Source: Gentiana macrophylla
Taxonomy: Eukaryota > Streptophyta > Magnoliopsida > Gentianales > Gentianaceae
Direction: 5' to 3'
NCBI GenBank assembly: GCA_026214975.1
Contig: CM047806.1
Span: 48,625,947 to 48,689,946, forward strand
Length of the DNA stretch: 64,000 bases
The notes beneath the pieces are model-generated. The model ran no database searches. It had not been told where the DNA came from and worked only from the letters and a program-made list of their open reading frames with translations. Within the stretch, counting starts at the first letter, position 1. Each line of letters opens with the position of its first letter. Shown piece after piece: positions 22,104 through 34,039 of this stretch. The translations under genes were made by a program, and so were the position numbers.

Positions 22104-23170
22104 TGGTACTGCACTGTAAATTTGAGAATTTCTAAATGTTTTCCCGTGTTTTCTCTCCTATCTTTGAAGAATCTTGAGAGTGTTCTTCATCTTTTCTGAG
22201 ATTTCAGTTTCTTGAGAGTACACTATCATCACTTTCCTGGGTTTTTTTTTTTTTTTATCATTTCTTGATCGGTTTCTCTGTAATTTCACTTTCCTTGTTG
22301 ATTTTTGATCAATCCTAAAGTTCTTGATAGCCATGGAAGCTAAGAACAAGAAATAAGTCCTCCAAATCCTTTCTATGTTCATCCTAACGAAGAATCACTG
22401 TTCTGTTCTTGTTCACCATTGATGAATGACAATAACTATAATCCATGGAAAATGTCCATGAGATGGTGTCGATCACCAAGAACAAAATTGGCTTCGTAGA
22501 CGGCACAATTAAAAGGCCGTAAGGATTCGCATTTCCATGCATGGAGACAGCAGGATACAATGGTGAGATCATGGACCTTAAATCTGCTGAAAAAACACCA
22601 TTGCGCAAAGTTTGATGTATTTCAAGAATGCACATGCAGCTTGGAAGAATCTTGCAAAGAAGATTTTCAAATGTTGATGCCTTAAGACTTTCGTGATCTT
22701 CTTGAAGAAATGCATCCTGCTTAAGCAAGACACGATTCTCACAATCAATAATTTACAAAGTTAATGATTCTTTAGAAGAAATCAAGACCATCAGCCCAGA
22801 ATACCGTGCTTTGTGATCCTCAATGTCACCGCAATGCAATTAGCACTGATGGATCATATGAAGGCCGGACATGTCTTGAAATTCCTTAAAGGTTTGAGGG
22901 ATGAATTTGAGCCAATGGTTTCACATGCAATGTTGATGGTGCCCTTTCCAGTAAATTCATGATGCATTTGCAATGGCAATCAAGTTTGAAAGATGTGGTT
23001 GTAATGTGGCTAACAAGGCCAAGAATCAAGATTCCATGGTTCTCTTATCACGTAAGAATGGATGTGGGCAAACTCAATCACCGCCAGACGGTTTCGTGCC
23101 TCGCCAGAATCGCCGATCAAAGAATTCAAAAATGTACAATGTAGTTTTTGTGGATTCAAGTGGTCACCGA
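22104..23170 (+). pseudogene. Gag of Ty1/copia relic 2, cut off by element M
   Basis: After the PBS and leader the frames read NPFYVHPNEE (near 22360), NDNNYNPW (near 22425), a stretch matching the copia gag N-terminus, FLKGLRDEFEPMVSHAML (near 22880), and a damaged zinc knuckle CSFCGFK...PMTK (near 23135). The knuckle should continue C-Y-K-L-H-G. Instead the sequence passes into the LTR of element M at 23171. RT and integrase are absent. Multiple frameshifts. Confidence 0.75.
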
Positions 23171-24957
23171 TGACCAAAATAGTAACGATCCACCTTAACC
23201 GGAAGAGTACCGGTCAAAAGTACTACAGAGGTGAGCAAGGTCGATCCCACGAGGAATTGATTGAGCTAAAATTTACCCCAACAAAAACAATTTATAAAGA
23301 CTCAAACCGTGGCAAACTAACTCTAACCGGCAAGGTACCGGTCGATTGCTAGAATAGCTACAGTGAGTACGAGGTCGAACTCAAGGGAAAAGTGTTTGTG
23401 AGTACCAAAGAGAACGTGTTACTTGGTTCAGTGAACAATCTTTTAAAGTGCTTGTATACTACAACGACACTAAAGTGATTCTTACTAACAAGTCTGTAGA
23501 CAAAAGAAAGAAATAAGATTATCTACTCGGTTTTTAAATGTTATACTAAGGAACATAGCCGAACCATGATCAAAGTAGCTAGTTTCAACCCTAAGGGTAG
23601 ATAAAACCGTGAGTGTGCATTATAACAAACGAACTCGCAATCGCCACGGGTGCGCACTCTAATTCCGGTGCTAAGGTCCGAACAACTCTCTTCTAACACC
23701 TTATGCCAAGTCAACTACTCTTCCCAAAGAAGATTCACTAACAAGACATGATATGCACCAGAGCAAATTTAAACGTTAAAACGAGTAACCTCGAATTGGG
23801 CTCGGCTTAACAACTAAGCCGAAGTCACGCCGCGATCTTAACCCTTTTCCCATACCCCGCAAAATACATATGTAATATTGGTATGTGAGATTACTAAATT
23901 AGTGATCAATCTAATCTAGAAATGTTATAATAAGTTCTAAGACGTGAAACAAGCAAGATTAAACAATAAAAAGCACTACCCACTCTAATTTCATCACCCA
24001 GTGGTGATTTCACCAAATTTCACATGATTCGACTATGAAAAGGGATTAGCTACTCATTATACTAGTTAAAACATAAAATAAACAGTAAATTGAAGACATA
24101 ATAAGTGAAAGAACGAAGAAATATACCATAGAAGTGAGAATTTCGAAATTTAGATCCAAAAAATACACTATGAAGAACTAATTAAAAGATTGTGTCTTAG
24201 TGTTTGAAGTAGAAATTTGAGCTAAGAAATGGAAATATTAAGCTAAGATTATACTGATTTAAGCTAAGAGAATGTATTCTAAGCTATTACAAAATTCGAG
24301 CTAAGAAATGGGTAGTGGTTTTCATAAGAGAATGGTTCTTGTTCAAGAAATAGTCTAAGGGGGTATTTATAGGTGGGGAAAATCTGCAAAATTCTCGCCT
24401 CAAACGCACATTTGGGAGGTTGAACTTGGCGCTTCACATCTTCAAACGCGCCAGATAGGGCAAACGCTGCTTCGCTTCATTTACGGGTAGCTCTTGTTAG
24501 AAGTTGAAATGCGCTTGAGGACTTGAACGCGTGTTTGGAGCAGCTTTGAAACGCGCTAGAGAGGTTGAATCGATCAAGCCGGTGGCTTCGGAACGCCCGC
24601 TTGGGGTTCAAACACGCGCTTGAACCCCATTTGCTCCAAAACTTCAAATTTTCTTCCTTTTGATCTATTCTCTTGTCTCGATCATGCTTTTCACCATGAA
24701 TCATCACCTTCCGGTCCTCAAGACACTAATACCCTACAACATCATGAACGACCAAAACATCCAAACAATTCCGGGGTAAAAGTGCTCGGGAGTAGGTTAA
24801 TATCAACAAAAAGGGTAATAAACCATCAAATTAACGGATTCACCCCGTACATAAACTCACGATATCACCCCGAAATGGTCTAAATAACCCAAAATGTGCT
24901 AAACATGTGGTAAACGGGGTGGAAAAGCATCGAATCACGTAAAGTTGACTCCCATCA
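23171..24957 (-). repeat. 3' LTR of element M
   Basis: Minus-strand start TGATGGGAGTCAAC at 24957, end ...ATTTTGGTCA at 23171 (1787 bp, TG...CA). TATA box: plus-strand TATTTATA at 24364-24371. A cluster of CAAACGCG-type dyads lies just upstream of it (24397-24620). The U5 end has GGGATCGACCTTGC, like other Athila LTRs. The matching 5' LTR is not in the window. Confidence 0.75.
24397..24620 (-). promoter_or_regulatory. Dyad cluster upstream of the TATA box in the LTR of M
   Basis: Degenerate AACGCGC motifs: CAAACGCACATTTG (near 24402), CAAACGCGCC, CAAACGCTGC, GAACGCGTGTTTGG (near 24525), GAAACGCGCT, GAACGCCCGC, and CAAACACGCGCTTG (near 24609). In sense orientation (minus) the cluster lies about 26-250 bp before TATA 24364-24371, a U3 enhancer position. 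Confidence 0.6.
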
Positions 24958-24976
24958 ACCACCCCACACTTAGCCT
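24958..24976 (-). other. Polypurine tract of element M
   Basis: Minus strand GGCTAAGTGTGGGGTGGT abuts the LTR start. The upstream block CTCGAGGCGAGCAAAGG is conserved in elements A and B (GAGCAAAG...TAAGTGTGGGG). Confidence 0.7.
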
Positions 24977-27230
24977 TTGCTCGCCTCGAGTAAACTTGGC
25001 GCTTTAAAAACCATGGATTCGACGCCAGACGAGGGTGCTACTATCCACACCTCGAGGTAACCACAAAGTAAGAATACAAACATATACACACCGGTACAAC
25101 ATTATCAAGAAAATGGGGGTGTGTGTGGTGCCAAGCTAAAGCCAAGTGCTTAAAATGATTGTCGGGCTTCAATCCCGACCAAATGTCTACCAACCGCTTT
25201 CATACCCACTCAGCCTCTCCACTAATCAAGGTCACTAAGTTTGGACACAATCGGGTAGGACTTGAAAGGTTATAACGTTAAGTTGTGGTAATTCCGTTAA
25301 TCAAAAGGATAATTTGGGAACTGAGAAAAAGAAGTACGAGTGAACCTAATCAACAAGTGTACCACCTTATCTCTACCATACAAACCATCCAAACTCCTCT
25401 TTGATTATTTTAAACACTTCGGGAACTATAGAATACTAACATACCCGAACTCATTGCCAAACTCAACTTTGTTTCAGGCGTCATGAGGCGAGATCGAATA
25501 CATTCGCACCTATCTAACTATCCCAACTTCAACATCATAAAGCTAACTTTTGAGCTCATCACTTTGATTCCAACCCTTTATTTCCCTATACTCCAAGCTC
25601 TTATTCATTGAGAACTTTTAATTTATTTTGAACTTGGTTTTTTTTTTGTTAAGGAAGGAACAGATTTTTCTTTTCTTCTTGGGCCAACCAACACTAGGCC
25701 CAAATGAGCTCCTCTTCTCCTTATAGCTCAAAACCGAGGAAACACTAACCCAACTTAAAACATCATTTCTTCACCCCACACTTGACTTAGCAAGTGTGGT
25801 CTAACAAAAGACTAGTCCACTGTAGGTAAAAATGAAGGAAATGTGACCATAATTAAGGCTCAAGGGTAGGTTTCGACTAAGTAACAAACGGCTATAAACG
25901 AATGGTGGTCGACCATTCTATCATGGTCGAGAGGGGCTAAGATGGTCTAATGTTCAGTGGATAGGCTTATTTGGCTCTCGGGTCGGGTCAAAGAAGCGCC
26001 AGACCATCATCCCGTATCCTACTTAGTGAACCTTTCTATTTCGCCGAGACTAGTGGTATGAGAGGTAGTAGTAATCAAATTGTGCACAGAGTGTAGCTTA
26101 CATGAAATTAATAGTCTCCATTCTCAAGATAATATCAAACCGCAGTTGTACACGCTCGGGTCCCTACTAAGGTGGTCACCACTGAATGTGAAAATAACAC
26201 ACACAACACGGTGTTGAAAACCCTTGAATTTTTTTTAAAAATTACCCAAAATCGACTCGAGCCCGGTCATGGGCTAAGCATACCACATATTAAGCACATT
26301 TAACAACTAAAACAAGAAAACGGCTAAGTCTCCCACCCCACACTTAAACTAAACACCGCCCTCAAAGGTGTGAGAGATAAAAGAGTAAAAGACTTAGCTA
26401 TTTGACCAAAACCCGGTAAAGGCTTAATCGTAACTCAAAACTCGTGACACCTCGTGATAAATCCATCCCGAAACCTAAAGCGAGATCAACATAAACAAAG
26501 AAAGCGCATGCACGGATCGAATCCACGTGCTGTAAAGCATGCAACAGGTAAGCTGGTGCGAAAAGAACGAGTGACATGCCACAATAACGGATCAAAGCAT
26601 TAAGAGGGGATACGGGATATGCAATGGAAGGATACAAAAGAAACAATGAAAACAGAACATCCATTCATCGATATAAACTAATAGAAAAATCCACGCCATC
26701 CTAAAGTGTCAATCAAAGAAAAGGAAAACATGCACACCGCTGTGCCTCGTGGGCTCAAAAATAAATGCGTGTGCATGCCAAGTGAAGTGTATCAAATGTA
26801 ATAGTGAAAGAGTATCAAAAGTAGTCAAGCAAAACTAGCAAAATAAATGGAAGCATAAATAAAATGCATGAAAATCGCTAGTCTCGCTTCCAAAGGCTCC
26901 TCGTCCGCCGTGAGTAGTGTGGTAAAAGTCGTTGCAGCCCACGTAAGCCGCACTCTCCGGGCCGTAGATCCCGCAAAGACTGGCCCTATCTCGACTGCCC
27001 CAGCCTATCCTAATCACCATCTAACGATATATCATCGAACCCTTCTCGTGCTCATCAACAATCAAATCCTTCGAGACTCTCTACAAGTCTCGCTTCAATC
27101 TCCTGGGGGTATATCAAACGTCAAGTATACAAATCCAATTGAGGAAGATCAACTGCCTCGCCCGAGCTTAATACCTCTCGATTCTCAACGATTCCATTCG
27201 TAGTCACCAGAAACCGCCCATCCAATCCCG
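24977..27230 (-). other. Long non-coding 3' region of element M
   Basis: No domain-bearing ORF. PPT-like tracts (plus strand CACCCCACACTT) recur at 25772-25783 and 26334-26345. Long 3' non-coding regions are usual in Athila elements. Short ORFs at 26398-27203 have no recognisable content. Confidence 0.6.
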
Positions 27231-27234
27231 TTGT

Positions 27235-28000
27235 TTATGAGCAATCGTAAGCCCCCGACGCCACTAAGCCACGGTCCCCGGTTGTCGGTGTAAAATGTGG
27301 AGGGAGAGGAAGGTGTAGTGTAAAGTGAGGGTCCAGAGTGAACTGAGGGTGGGGGTATTGTGGTGGTGGTGGAGGAGATGATAGATGGAGGAATAGGTAG
27401 TGTAATGGATGTAGTCGAGGTGGTGGGGCCAAGGACAAGGTGAATAAGTCGTGGGGTGGGCCTAGAGGCTTTTTGAGCCGTAGGGCATTGAACGGCTTAG
27501 TGACCAAGGGTCGATTCTTCTTCCTCAAGATCCGATGGTCGGGATATTCCTCAACCGGTGCTCTCTTGCATAAGGCATAAATAAGGTAAGGGCACATGAG
27601 TATACGGCGCTTGACCTTCTGATTTTCCCTGAATTCCTCGAAAATTGTCTTCCCAACATCCACCTTGAGATCATAATGTAAAGCATACAACAATTGCACG
27701 CCCTGATGTGGAAATGCGTGATGTTGTCCTTCGGTAGTAGGCGATCTCGGGAGAACTTAGCTTTTACTTCCCACTCATCGTGCCATGTAGTCATCACCAA
27801 CCGACTGCACCGCTTCCTTAGATATCCACCGGAAACCGGATTGATGTCCTTCCTCATCTTTTCTAACGGATCTTCAGATTCCTCCGTTGTTGTCTTTCCG
27901 CAAAACATCCTATGTAATCCTCGGCCTCGAAAGTCGGGTATCCGATAATAGTCATTGATTACCTTGATGTATCACGGACATTCACTCGCACTTTACGAAA
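27235..28000 (-). pseudogene. Env-position ORF of element M with Transposase_32-like motif
   Basis: Downstream of integrase and in sense with it. VINDYYRIPDFRG (27962-27924) matches the AINDFYRLP-type motif of plant Transposase_32 proteins. It is followed by KDNITHFHIRAC in one frame, then LLYALHYDLKVDVGKTIFEE and PYLIYALCKRAPVEE in another (27699-27500), and ends in a Pro/His-rich tail. A frameshift near 27700 separates the two. Athila elements often carry an extra ORF here, sometimes called env-like; no signal peptide or membrane helix is evident, so an envelope role is not supported. Function unknown. Further coding sequence may extend toward 28500. Confidence 0.65.
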
Positions 28001-29114
28001 CCCGACTCAGATTGGCGACACTAAAATTCGCATTCCATTCCCGAACTAGTGTGAGATTAAGGTTCCTCCGGCTCATATATCAAATTATTCCATCCTCTCT
28101 TCGCTCTAGTTGGTTACGAAGGTTGAGGAGCCGATTTGAGATCTAACCCCGCCTAAAACACATGTTCTTCATGGCGATATACTCATTATAGTTGGTCAAG
28201 GCCATGTGAATTAAAACGCCGCTAAAAAGGGTATAGTGGTCGGAGGAGGAGGGTCTAGTGGGAGGATCTTGCTCGGGGTACTTTGTGTGGAGGAGAGGAA
28301 ACAGTGTTTTTGTGGTTTTGGCTCAGACTCGTGCTAAGGGCACGCCTCACTATCATGGTCTGCTACTCTCACTCACATCGCCGAATTCCTCCTCGCTACC
28401 TCGGCTCAAAGTCCTCGCTAAGTCTCATCCCAGAATCGCCCAAAAGGCTTAAGTGGCTCTAGTGGTTCCTACTTCAAGACGGCCAGACACCAATCCGGAT
28501 ACCTCCTTAGGTATTCTAGGAAAACTAGGTTTTTCGCTTGTGCATGTGTTTCACCACCGCTATTTTCCTTTACCTTTACTCTCGCTTTCTTTCCGCTTGT
28601 TATCTCTCATTATCTCTACACTCACCAAAACACCACCAATCAACCGAATCAAAATACTCCAACCTAACCCGGTTAACATCCAACCGGGATTTCAAGACAA
28701 ACCAACCCAAACAACGAATTTCACTTAAAGCCACACCATTCATCACAACAATAAGACAAACAAAACAAAACACAAACAGATACATAATCAATAATAAATA
28801 ATAAATGGGGTAGGGTGTTAAACCAAAAGCTAAAACTAACCCTAACCGAAACTTAGACGAAACCAAATTGTACTGCATTTATGCTTAAACGAGATGATAC
28901 GTAATGATTTGGAGCTAAGCACGAGTCCCGAACGCCGACAGCTTCCAAATCGCCTAGGGAAAAAGTTGCCCAAGGTCAAGATCGAATTGAGAAAACGGGA
29001 ATTCGTTGTTGGAATGGATTAGTAGGCAAAAAGAGGGATCGAGAGGTGTTGTTTACGCTGAATCACCAAAACGGAGTAGAAATGAGTGATTTTCATTGAA
29101 GGGAGAGAGGCCGC

Positions 29115-29430
29115 CGTGGTTATAGGGTTTGGAAGAAAAGAAATCAAACGCCGGTTTGGAACGCAGGGTCTTATAAAGAAGATGAATCCAAACGCGTGTT
29201 TGGAAAGCTGAAACGCCCGTTTCACATAACCCAAACGCGCGTTTGAGGTCTGAAACGTGCGTTTGAGAAGGGTTTGCAAGAACAGAGAGTTGGGGGCTGA
29301 AATGCGCGTTTGAAATGGGGTCAAACACGTGTTTGGAAAGGGCAGAGCTGAAACGCACGTTTGACAAGGGTGTAAACGCGCGTTTGGACCAGAAATAGGG
29401 CTAACTCAAGGTTTTCACCCCACACTTGAT
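29115..29430 (-). promoter_or_regulatory. U3-like module inside element M: PPT-like tract, dyad cluster, TATA-like site
   Basis: Read on the minus strand: AAGTGTGGGGTG (29427-29416), then about nine dyads (29390-29140), then CTATAACC (29125-29118). Perfect dyads include CCAAACGCGTGTTTGG with palindromic arms (29188-29203), TGAAACGCCCGTTTCA (29209-29224), CAAACGCGCGTTTG (29232-29245) and CAAACACGTGTTTG (29322-29335). The order mirrors the PPT/U3 of the LTR at 24975-24364 but sits between integrase and the env-position ORF. A subgenomic promoter is an inference. Confidence 0.55.
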
Positions 29431-29699
29431 TCTTACCACCCCGAGACCATTGTAAACACCAAACTCACTCAAAAACTACTTAAATGGTGGGTTGCCTCCC
29501 CAAGCGCTCTTTGTTTTACGCCGCTGGCTCGACAAGATGGATTATACGGTGCCAACTTTTTCAAGTTATACCGCTGGCACGAGGTGAGAAAGGGTAGAAG
29601 GAGAGATGAAAGGTCGGATAGAAGATTATACGGGTCAAGGTTTATAGTCCATGACAAGACTTACACGATTCATCACACGGTATGGGATCTTCAAGGTTC

Positions 29700-30880
29700 A
29701 CTATTTCTAGTGCTTCGTCGTGAAGGCAACCTCTCATACCTTTTCAACCGTGAAGCCATTGGTAAGTGAACGTGCTGCTTAGGATGGGTAATTTCAATAG
29801 CACCGGACGGATAGACTTTCAACACCACGTAGGACCGGACCACCTAGATTTCAACTTCCCTTGAAAAGATGAAGACGAGTATTGTAGAATAAGACTTTGT
29901 CACCCTCATTGAAAACACGAGGTTTGATCAACTTATCATGGAGTAACTTAGTCTTCTATTTATACTGTGGAAAGATCATACGCACAAAGGCTTAAACTCA
30001 TCTAATTCATTTAGTTGGGCCATACGCTTCTCACCAACTAAAGCGCCATCAAGGTTTAGCATTTTAATAGCCCAATAAGCCTTATGTTCGATTTTCACGG
30101 GAAGATGGCAGTGATATACCATAGACTATCATATAAGGTGACATGCCTGTGGTGTCTTAAAGGCGGTCCTATGGGCCCATAGAGCATCATCTAACTTTAA
30201 AGACCAACTCTTGACATTCAGATCTACCGCCCTCTCCAAGATACTCTTAATACCCCTATTCGTGACCTCAACTTGACCACTGCTTAGTGGATGGTAAGCG
30301 GTGCCTAGCTTGTGTTTCACCCCATACTTTCTTGGAGTTTGTCAAATGGTTTATTGGCAAAAGTGGCTTCCATTATCGCTAATTATTGCCCGGGTACCTC
30401 AAACCGACAAAAGATGTTTCTTTTAAGAAAACGGATAACATTCTTATCATTAGTGGGTGAGGCTAAGGCCTCAACCCAATATGACACATAATCACAACCG
30501 ACTCAGGATATACTTGTTACCGCACGAGGAAGGATAGGGGCCCATGAAGTCAATACTCCCACACATCAAAACTCACAAACACCGATCGCCTTGAGGCATC
30601 TCACCTCCTAGATATACACCCGACCTTTGACAAGCGCCACAAGATTTCACATAGAAGCGTGCGCTCGAATAGAGTGGGCCAATATAGCCCACTTTGTAAC
30701 ACTTTCAAAGCGGTCCTTTCTCTAAAAGTGGCCCCCGGCCTCTTTATCATGGCAAAAGAAAGCGCACTCAAAATTCACTTCACGGGATGCATCTCCTCAA
30801 GATGCCATCCCAACACAACCTATATAAGCAAGGATCCTCCCAAACATACTTACCAACCTCACTAGGAACTTATGCCTTTG
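29700..30880 (-). pseudogene. Integrase of element M
   Basis: Minus-strand frames show [20 protein letters not shown] with the catalytic Glu near 30269, [15 protein letters not shown], and a C-terminal GPYVVLKVYPSGAIEI-type segment near 29830. These are Athila integrase core and C-terminal motifs. The upstream zinc-binding and first-Asp regions lie in broken frames near 30800-30350. Integrase joins the cDNA to host DNA. Confidence 0.8.
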
Positions 30881-30887
30881 ATATGAG

Positions 30888-31620
30888 TCAAAGTCGATCT
30901 ATAAAACCGCACTCGTGGTAATTGACAAAAGGTGCGAACCAAGGGCTACATTCCTTTCCAATTTTTAGAAAGTTACCTTTCTTAACCGGAAGAAGGGTGT
31001 CTAATGCACAAAGTTGCTCATGCGGGAAAGAATCATTTATCTCCGTTTGTGCCTTAATCAACTCCTCACTAAGCTCCATGCGACTCAAATGGTCCGCTAC
31101 AACATTCTCACACCCTTTTCTATCACGGATTTCAAGATCAAACACTTGCAAGAGCAAGATCCATCTCAAGAGGCGGGGCTTGGCATCTTGCTTGGCAAAG
31201 AGGTAACGCAAAGCGGCGTGATCCGTGTGCACAACTACACGAGAGCCTACAAGGTGAGACCAAAACTTATCAAACGCAAACATGACCGCTGTAAGCTCTT
31301 TTTTCTGGTGGTGTAGTTTTGTTGGGCTGGATTCAAAGTGTGACTAGCATAGAAATAGGCTTGAAGATTTTATCGATCTTTTGACCGAGGACCGCACCAA
31401 CCATGTGTCACTCAGATCACACATTAACTCAAACTCTTGATCCCACTTCGGGCAACTAAGATAGGAGCGGATTCAAGCAATTGCTTGAGCAACAAGAATG
31501 CTTCAATACAAGCTTGGTTGAAATCAAACGGGACGTCTTTCCCAAGAAGAAGGGTAAGAGGACGGGCTATTTTCGAGAAATCCTTGATGAACCTACGATA
31601 GAACCCCACATGGCATAGAA
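30888..31620 (-). pseudogene. RNase H region of element M pol
   Basis: GFYRRFIKDFSKIARPLTLL (near 31605, end of RT thumb/connection), then [20 protein letters not shown] (near 31280), [20 protein letters not shown] and ADHLSRME (near 31080). RNase H removes RNA from the RNA/DNA hybrid. A frame break near 31420 separates the two blocks. Confidence 0.8.
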
Positions 31621-31649
31621 AACCCCTAAGAGTTTTTAGGTTAATGGCA

Positions 31650-32610
31650 TAGAAGTTTAGCTATCGCTCAACCTTAGCCTTGTCAACTTCTATACCCTTA
31701 CTAGATATCTTATGCCCTAAGACTATCCCTTCCGTGACCATCAAGTGACACTTCTCCCAATTTAGTACTAAATTTGTCTCCTCACATCTACTCAACACCT
31801 TTTCTAGATTATCTAGACACTCCTCAAAGGAATCACCAAACACGCTAAAATCATCCATAAAGACTTCTAAGAATCTTTCAATCATATCCGCAAATATGGC
31901 AACCATGCACCGTTGGAATGTCGCTGGTGCATTACATTAACCCAAACGGCATTCTACGGAATGCAAATGTGCCATAAGGACAAGTGTAGTAGTCTTTTCT
32001 GGTCCTCTAAGGCCACATGTATTTGGTAATACCCATTAAACCCATCAAGAAAGCAATAATAAGCATGACCACTCAATCTTTCTAACATTTGATCAATAAA
32101 AAGGAGGGGAAATGATCTTTACGGGTTTGGTCATTCAATTTACTTATAATCAATACAAATTTATGACCACTTACCAAACGATAGGCACCGCCACCTTTGT
32201 CATTGATTTCAACGGTCATGCCTCCCTTCTTTGGTACCACTTGAGTGGGGCTCACCCACTTGCTATCCGAGATGGCATAAATGATCCCAAGCTTTAACAT
32301 TGTGACCACATCCTACCTCACAACCTCTTGGAGGTGTGGATTAAGCCTTCTTTGAGGTTGCCTCACCGGCTTCGATCCATCCTCTAGAATAATCTTGTGT
32401 TGACAATGGTAGGACTTATGCCCTTGAGGTCACACATCTTCCACCCAAAAGCACGCTTGTGCTTCTTAAGCATTTTCACCAATTTCTCTTCCTGTAAAGC
32501 CGTTAGTGTAGCGGAAATAATCAAGGGAAGTAAATCATCATTTTCAAGAAAACATACTTCAAATGGGGTGGAAGCGGCTTCATTTTCGTGTCTTTGGTGG
32601 GTCTTCAATT
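31650..32610 (-). pseudogene. Reverse transcriptase of element M
   Basis: Order on minus: EEKLVKMLKKHKRAFGWKMC (near 32500), LGIIYAISDSKWVSPTQVVP (near 32300), PKKGGMTV, then in another frame FLEVFMDDFSVFGDSFEECL with the catalytic FMDD box at 31861-31850 and LNWEKCHLMVTEGIVLGHKI. Catalytic aspartates are kept but the middle part (32080-31910) is frame-shifted. Confidence 0.85.
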
Positions 32611-33129
32611 GATGGTTTCTCTAGTTCCCTTCAAGACAAAGATCAATCTTTTCGCTTCTATTTTTCACCCACTAAAGCCGCTCTTCTAGCTCCATCGCTT
32701 CACTTTCCAACTCTTCCTCTTCATCAAGCACCGTGCTCGCTTCTTTCCATGCATTCATCGGGCTTATCTTTATATTCTTGCATGTCAACATGTTCCTCAA
32801 CGCAAGAATATACAACATCAATAGAAAACAAAGCCTCGGCATTTTCCTTAGGATGTTTCATGGCCTTGTAAACATTTACCGCGACTTTTTCCTCTCCAAC
32901 TCGCAAAATAATCTCACCGCCGCAACATCTATCAAGGTCCTTCCGGTGCTTAAAAAGGACGCCCTAACAACAAAGGTGTTTTGGAGTCCATCTCCATATC
33001 TAGTACCACTAAATCTACCGGGAAGGCAAACTTATCCACTTTAACAATGACATCCTCTACCACTCCCATAGCTCCCTAATTGACCTATCCGCCATTTGAA
33101 GGGTCATCCCCGCTGGCTCTAACTCTCCT

Positions 33130-33630
33130 AGATCAAGGCTTTCATATATAGCACGGGCATTGCTTTACGCTAGCTCCCAAATCACATAAAACGCTAGGAA
33201 AATGAGTCGTACCAATAGTAACCGGAATAGTAAAACTACCCTTGTCTCTAACCTTCGGGGGAATTCTAGATTTAGCATCAAAAATAGCGGAACACTCTTC
33301 ATTTAGACACACAACCTCTTGCATTTTACTCTTGTTAGTTAGTAATCCCTTTAAGAACTTACAATAAGAGGGCATGTTTGCAAGTGCTTCAAGAAAAGGG
33401 ATGTTCAAGTCAATTTTCCACAAAATCCCAATAAATCGGGTTTGTGCTTTATTCAAGCAACTTTGTCTATGATTCTTAGGGGAAAAGTGGAGAGTGCTCA
33501 AATCAAAATCTTTTGGAGGAGGAGGGATCATACCTTTCTTACCTTTGGTGCGTGGGGAAGACGGCTCTTTCATTGGCTCTTTCCCTCTCTCTAGTTGGTT
33601 CCTCCTCTTCACATCAATAACCACATAGTC
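33130..33630 (-). pseudogene. Aspartic protease and gag-pol linker of element M
   Basis: One 160-codon frame: PPPPKDFDLSTLHFSPKN, FLEALANMPSYCKFLKGLLT, EECSAIFDAKSRIPPK, GSFTIPVTIG and CDLGAS near 33183, the active-site motif (D-x-G-A-S). Athila-type retroviral-like proteases have this layout. The downstream flap region is frame-shifted. Confidence 0.8.
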
Positions 33631-34039
33631 TCCCTAGCTTGCGCGCTTCTTTCCTCTCAACTTCCTTTTTCTTAACATACTCTTCATGATCTTCATCATC
33701 TTCAATCCCATCAATATCGCCATCCATAGCTCCCGCCGGTCTTAATATGAGCTTTTCTAGCTTTGTCTTCACATAGGACTTTCTTCTCACCACTTGTCCT
33801 TAACACTTTACCACTTTCGAAAGTTAAGATGGCGCTACATTTCTTGGATTCTTCTCGGTGTTACTTGGTAAGTCGCCTTTCAACTGCATACATGTTCCAC
33901 TACTTGCCCAAATTGAGTCTCAAGATTTTTAATGGCGGACCCATGTTTATAGTTTATCTCAACCATGTCCTTCTTTTTTCTCTCCGCAAAGTTTTTGTTC
34001 ATTTGCTCCAATATGACATCGGTTGCACTCTTTGAGGTA

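Noticed and set aside
23062..23352. 96-codon ORF crossing 23171 as one gene
   Set aside because: It joins the copia zinc-knuckle region to the LTR of element M, so it is a junction artefact.
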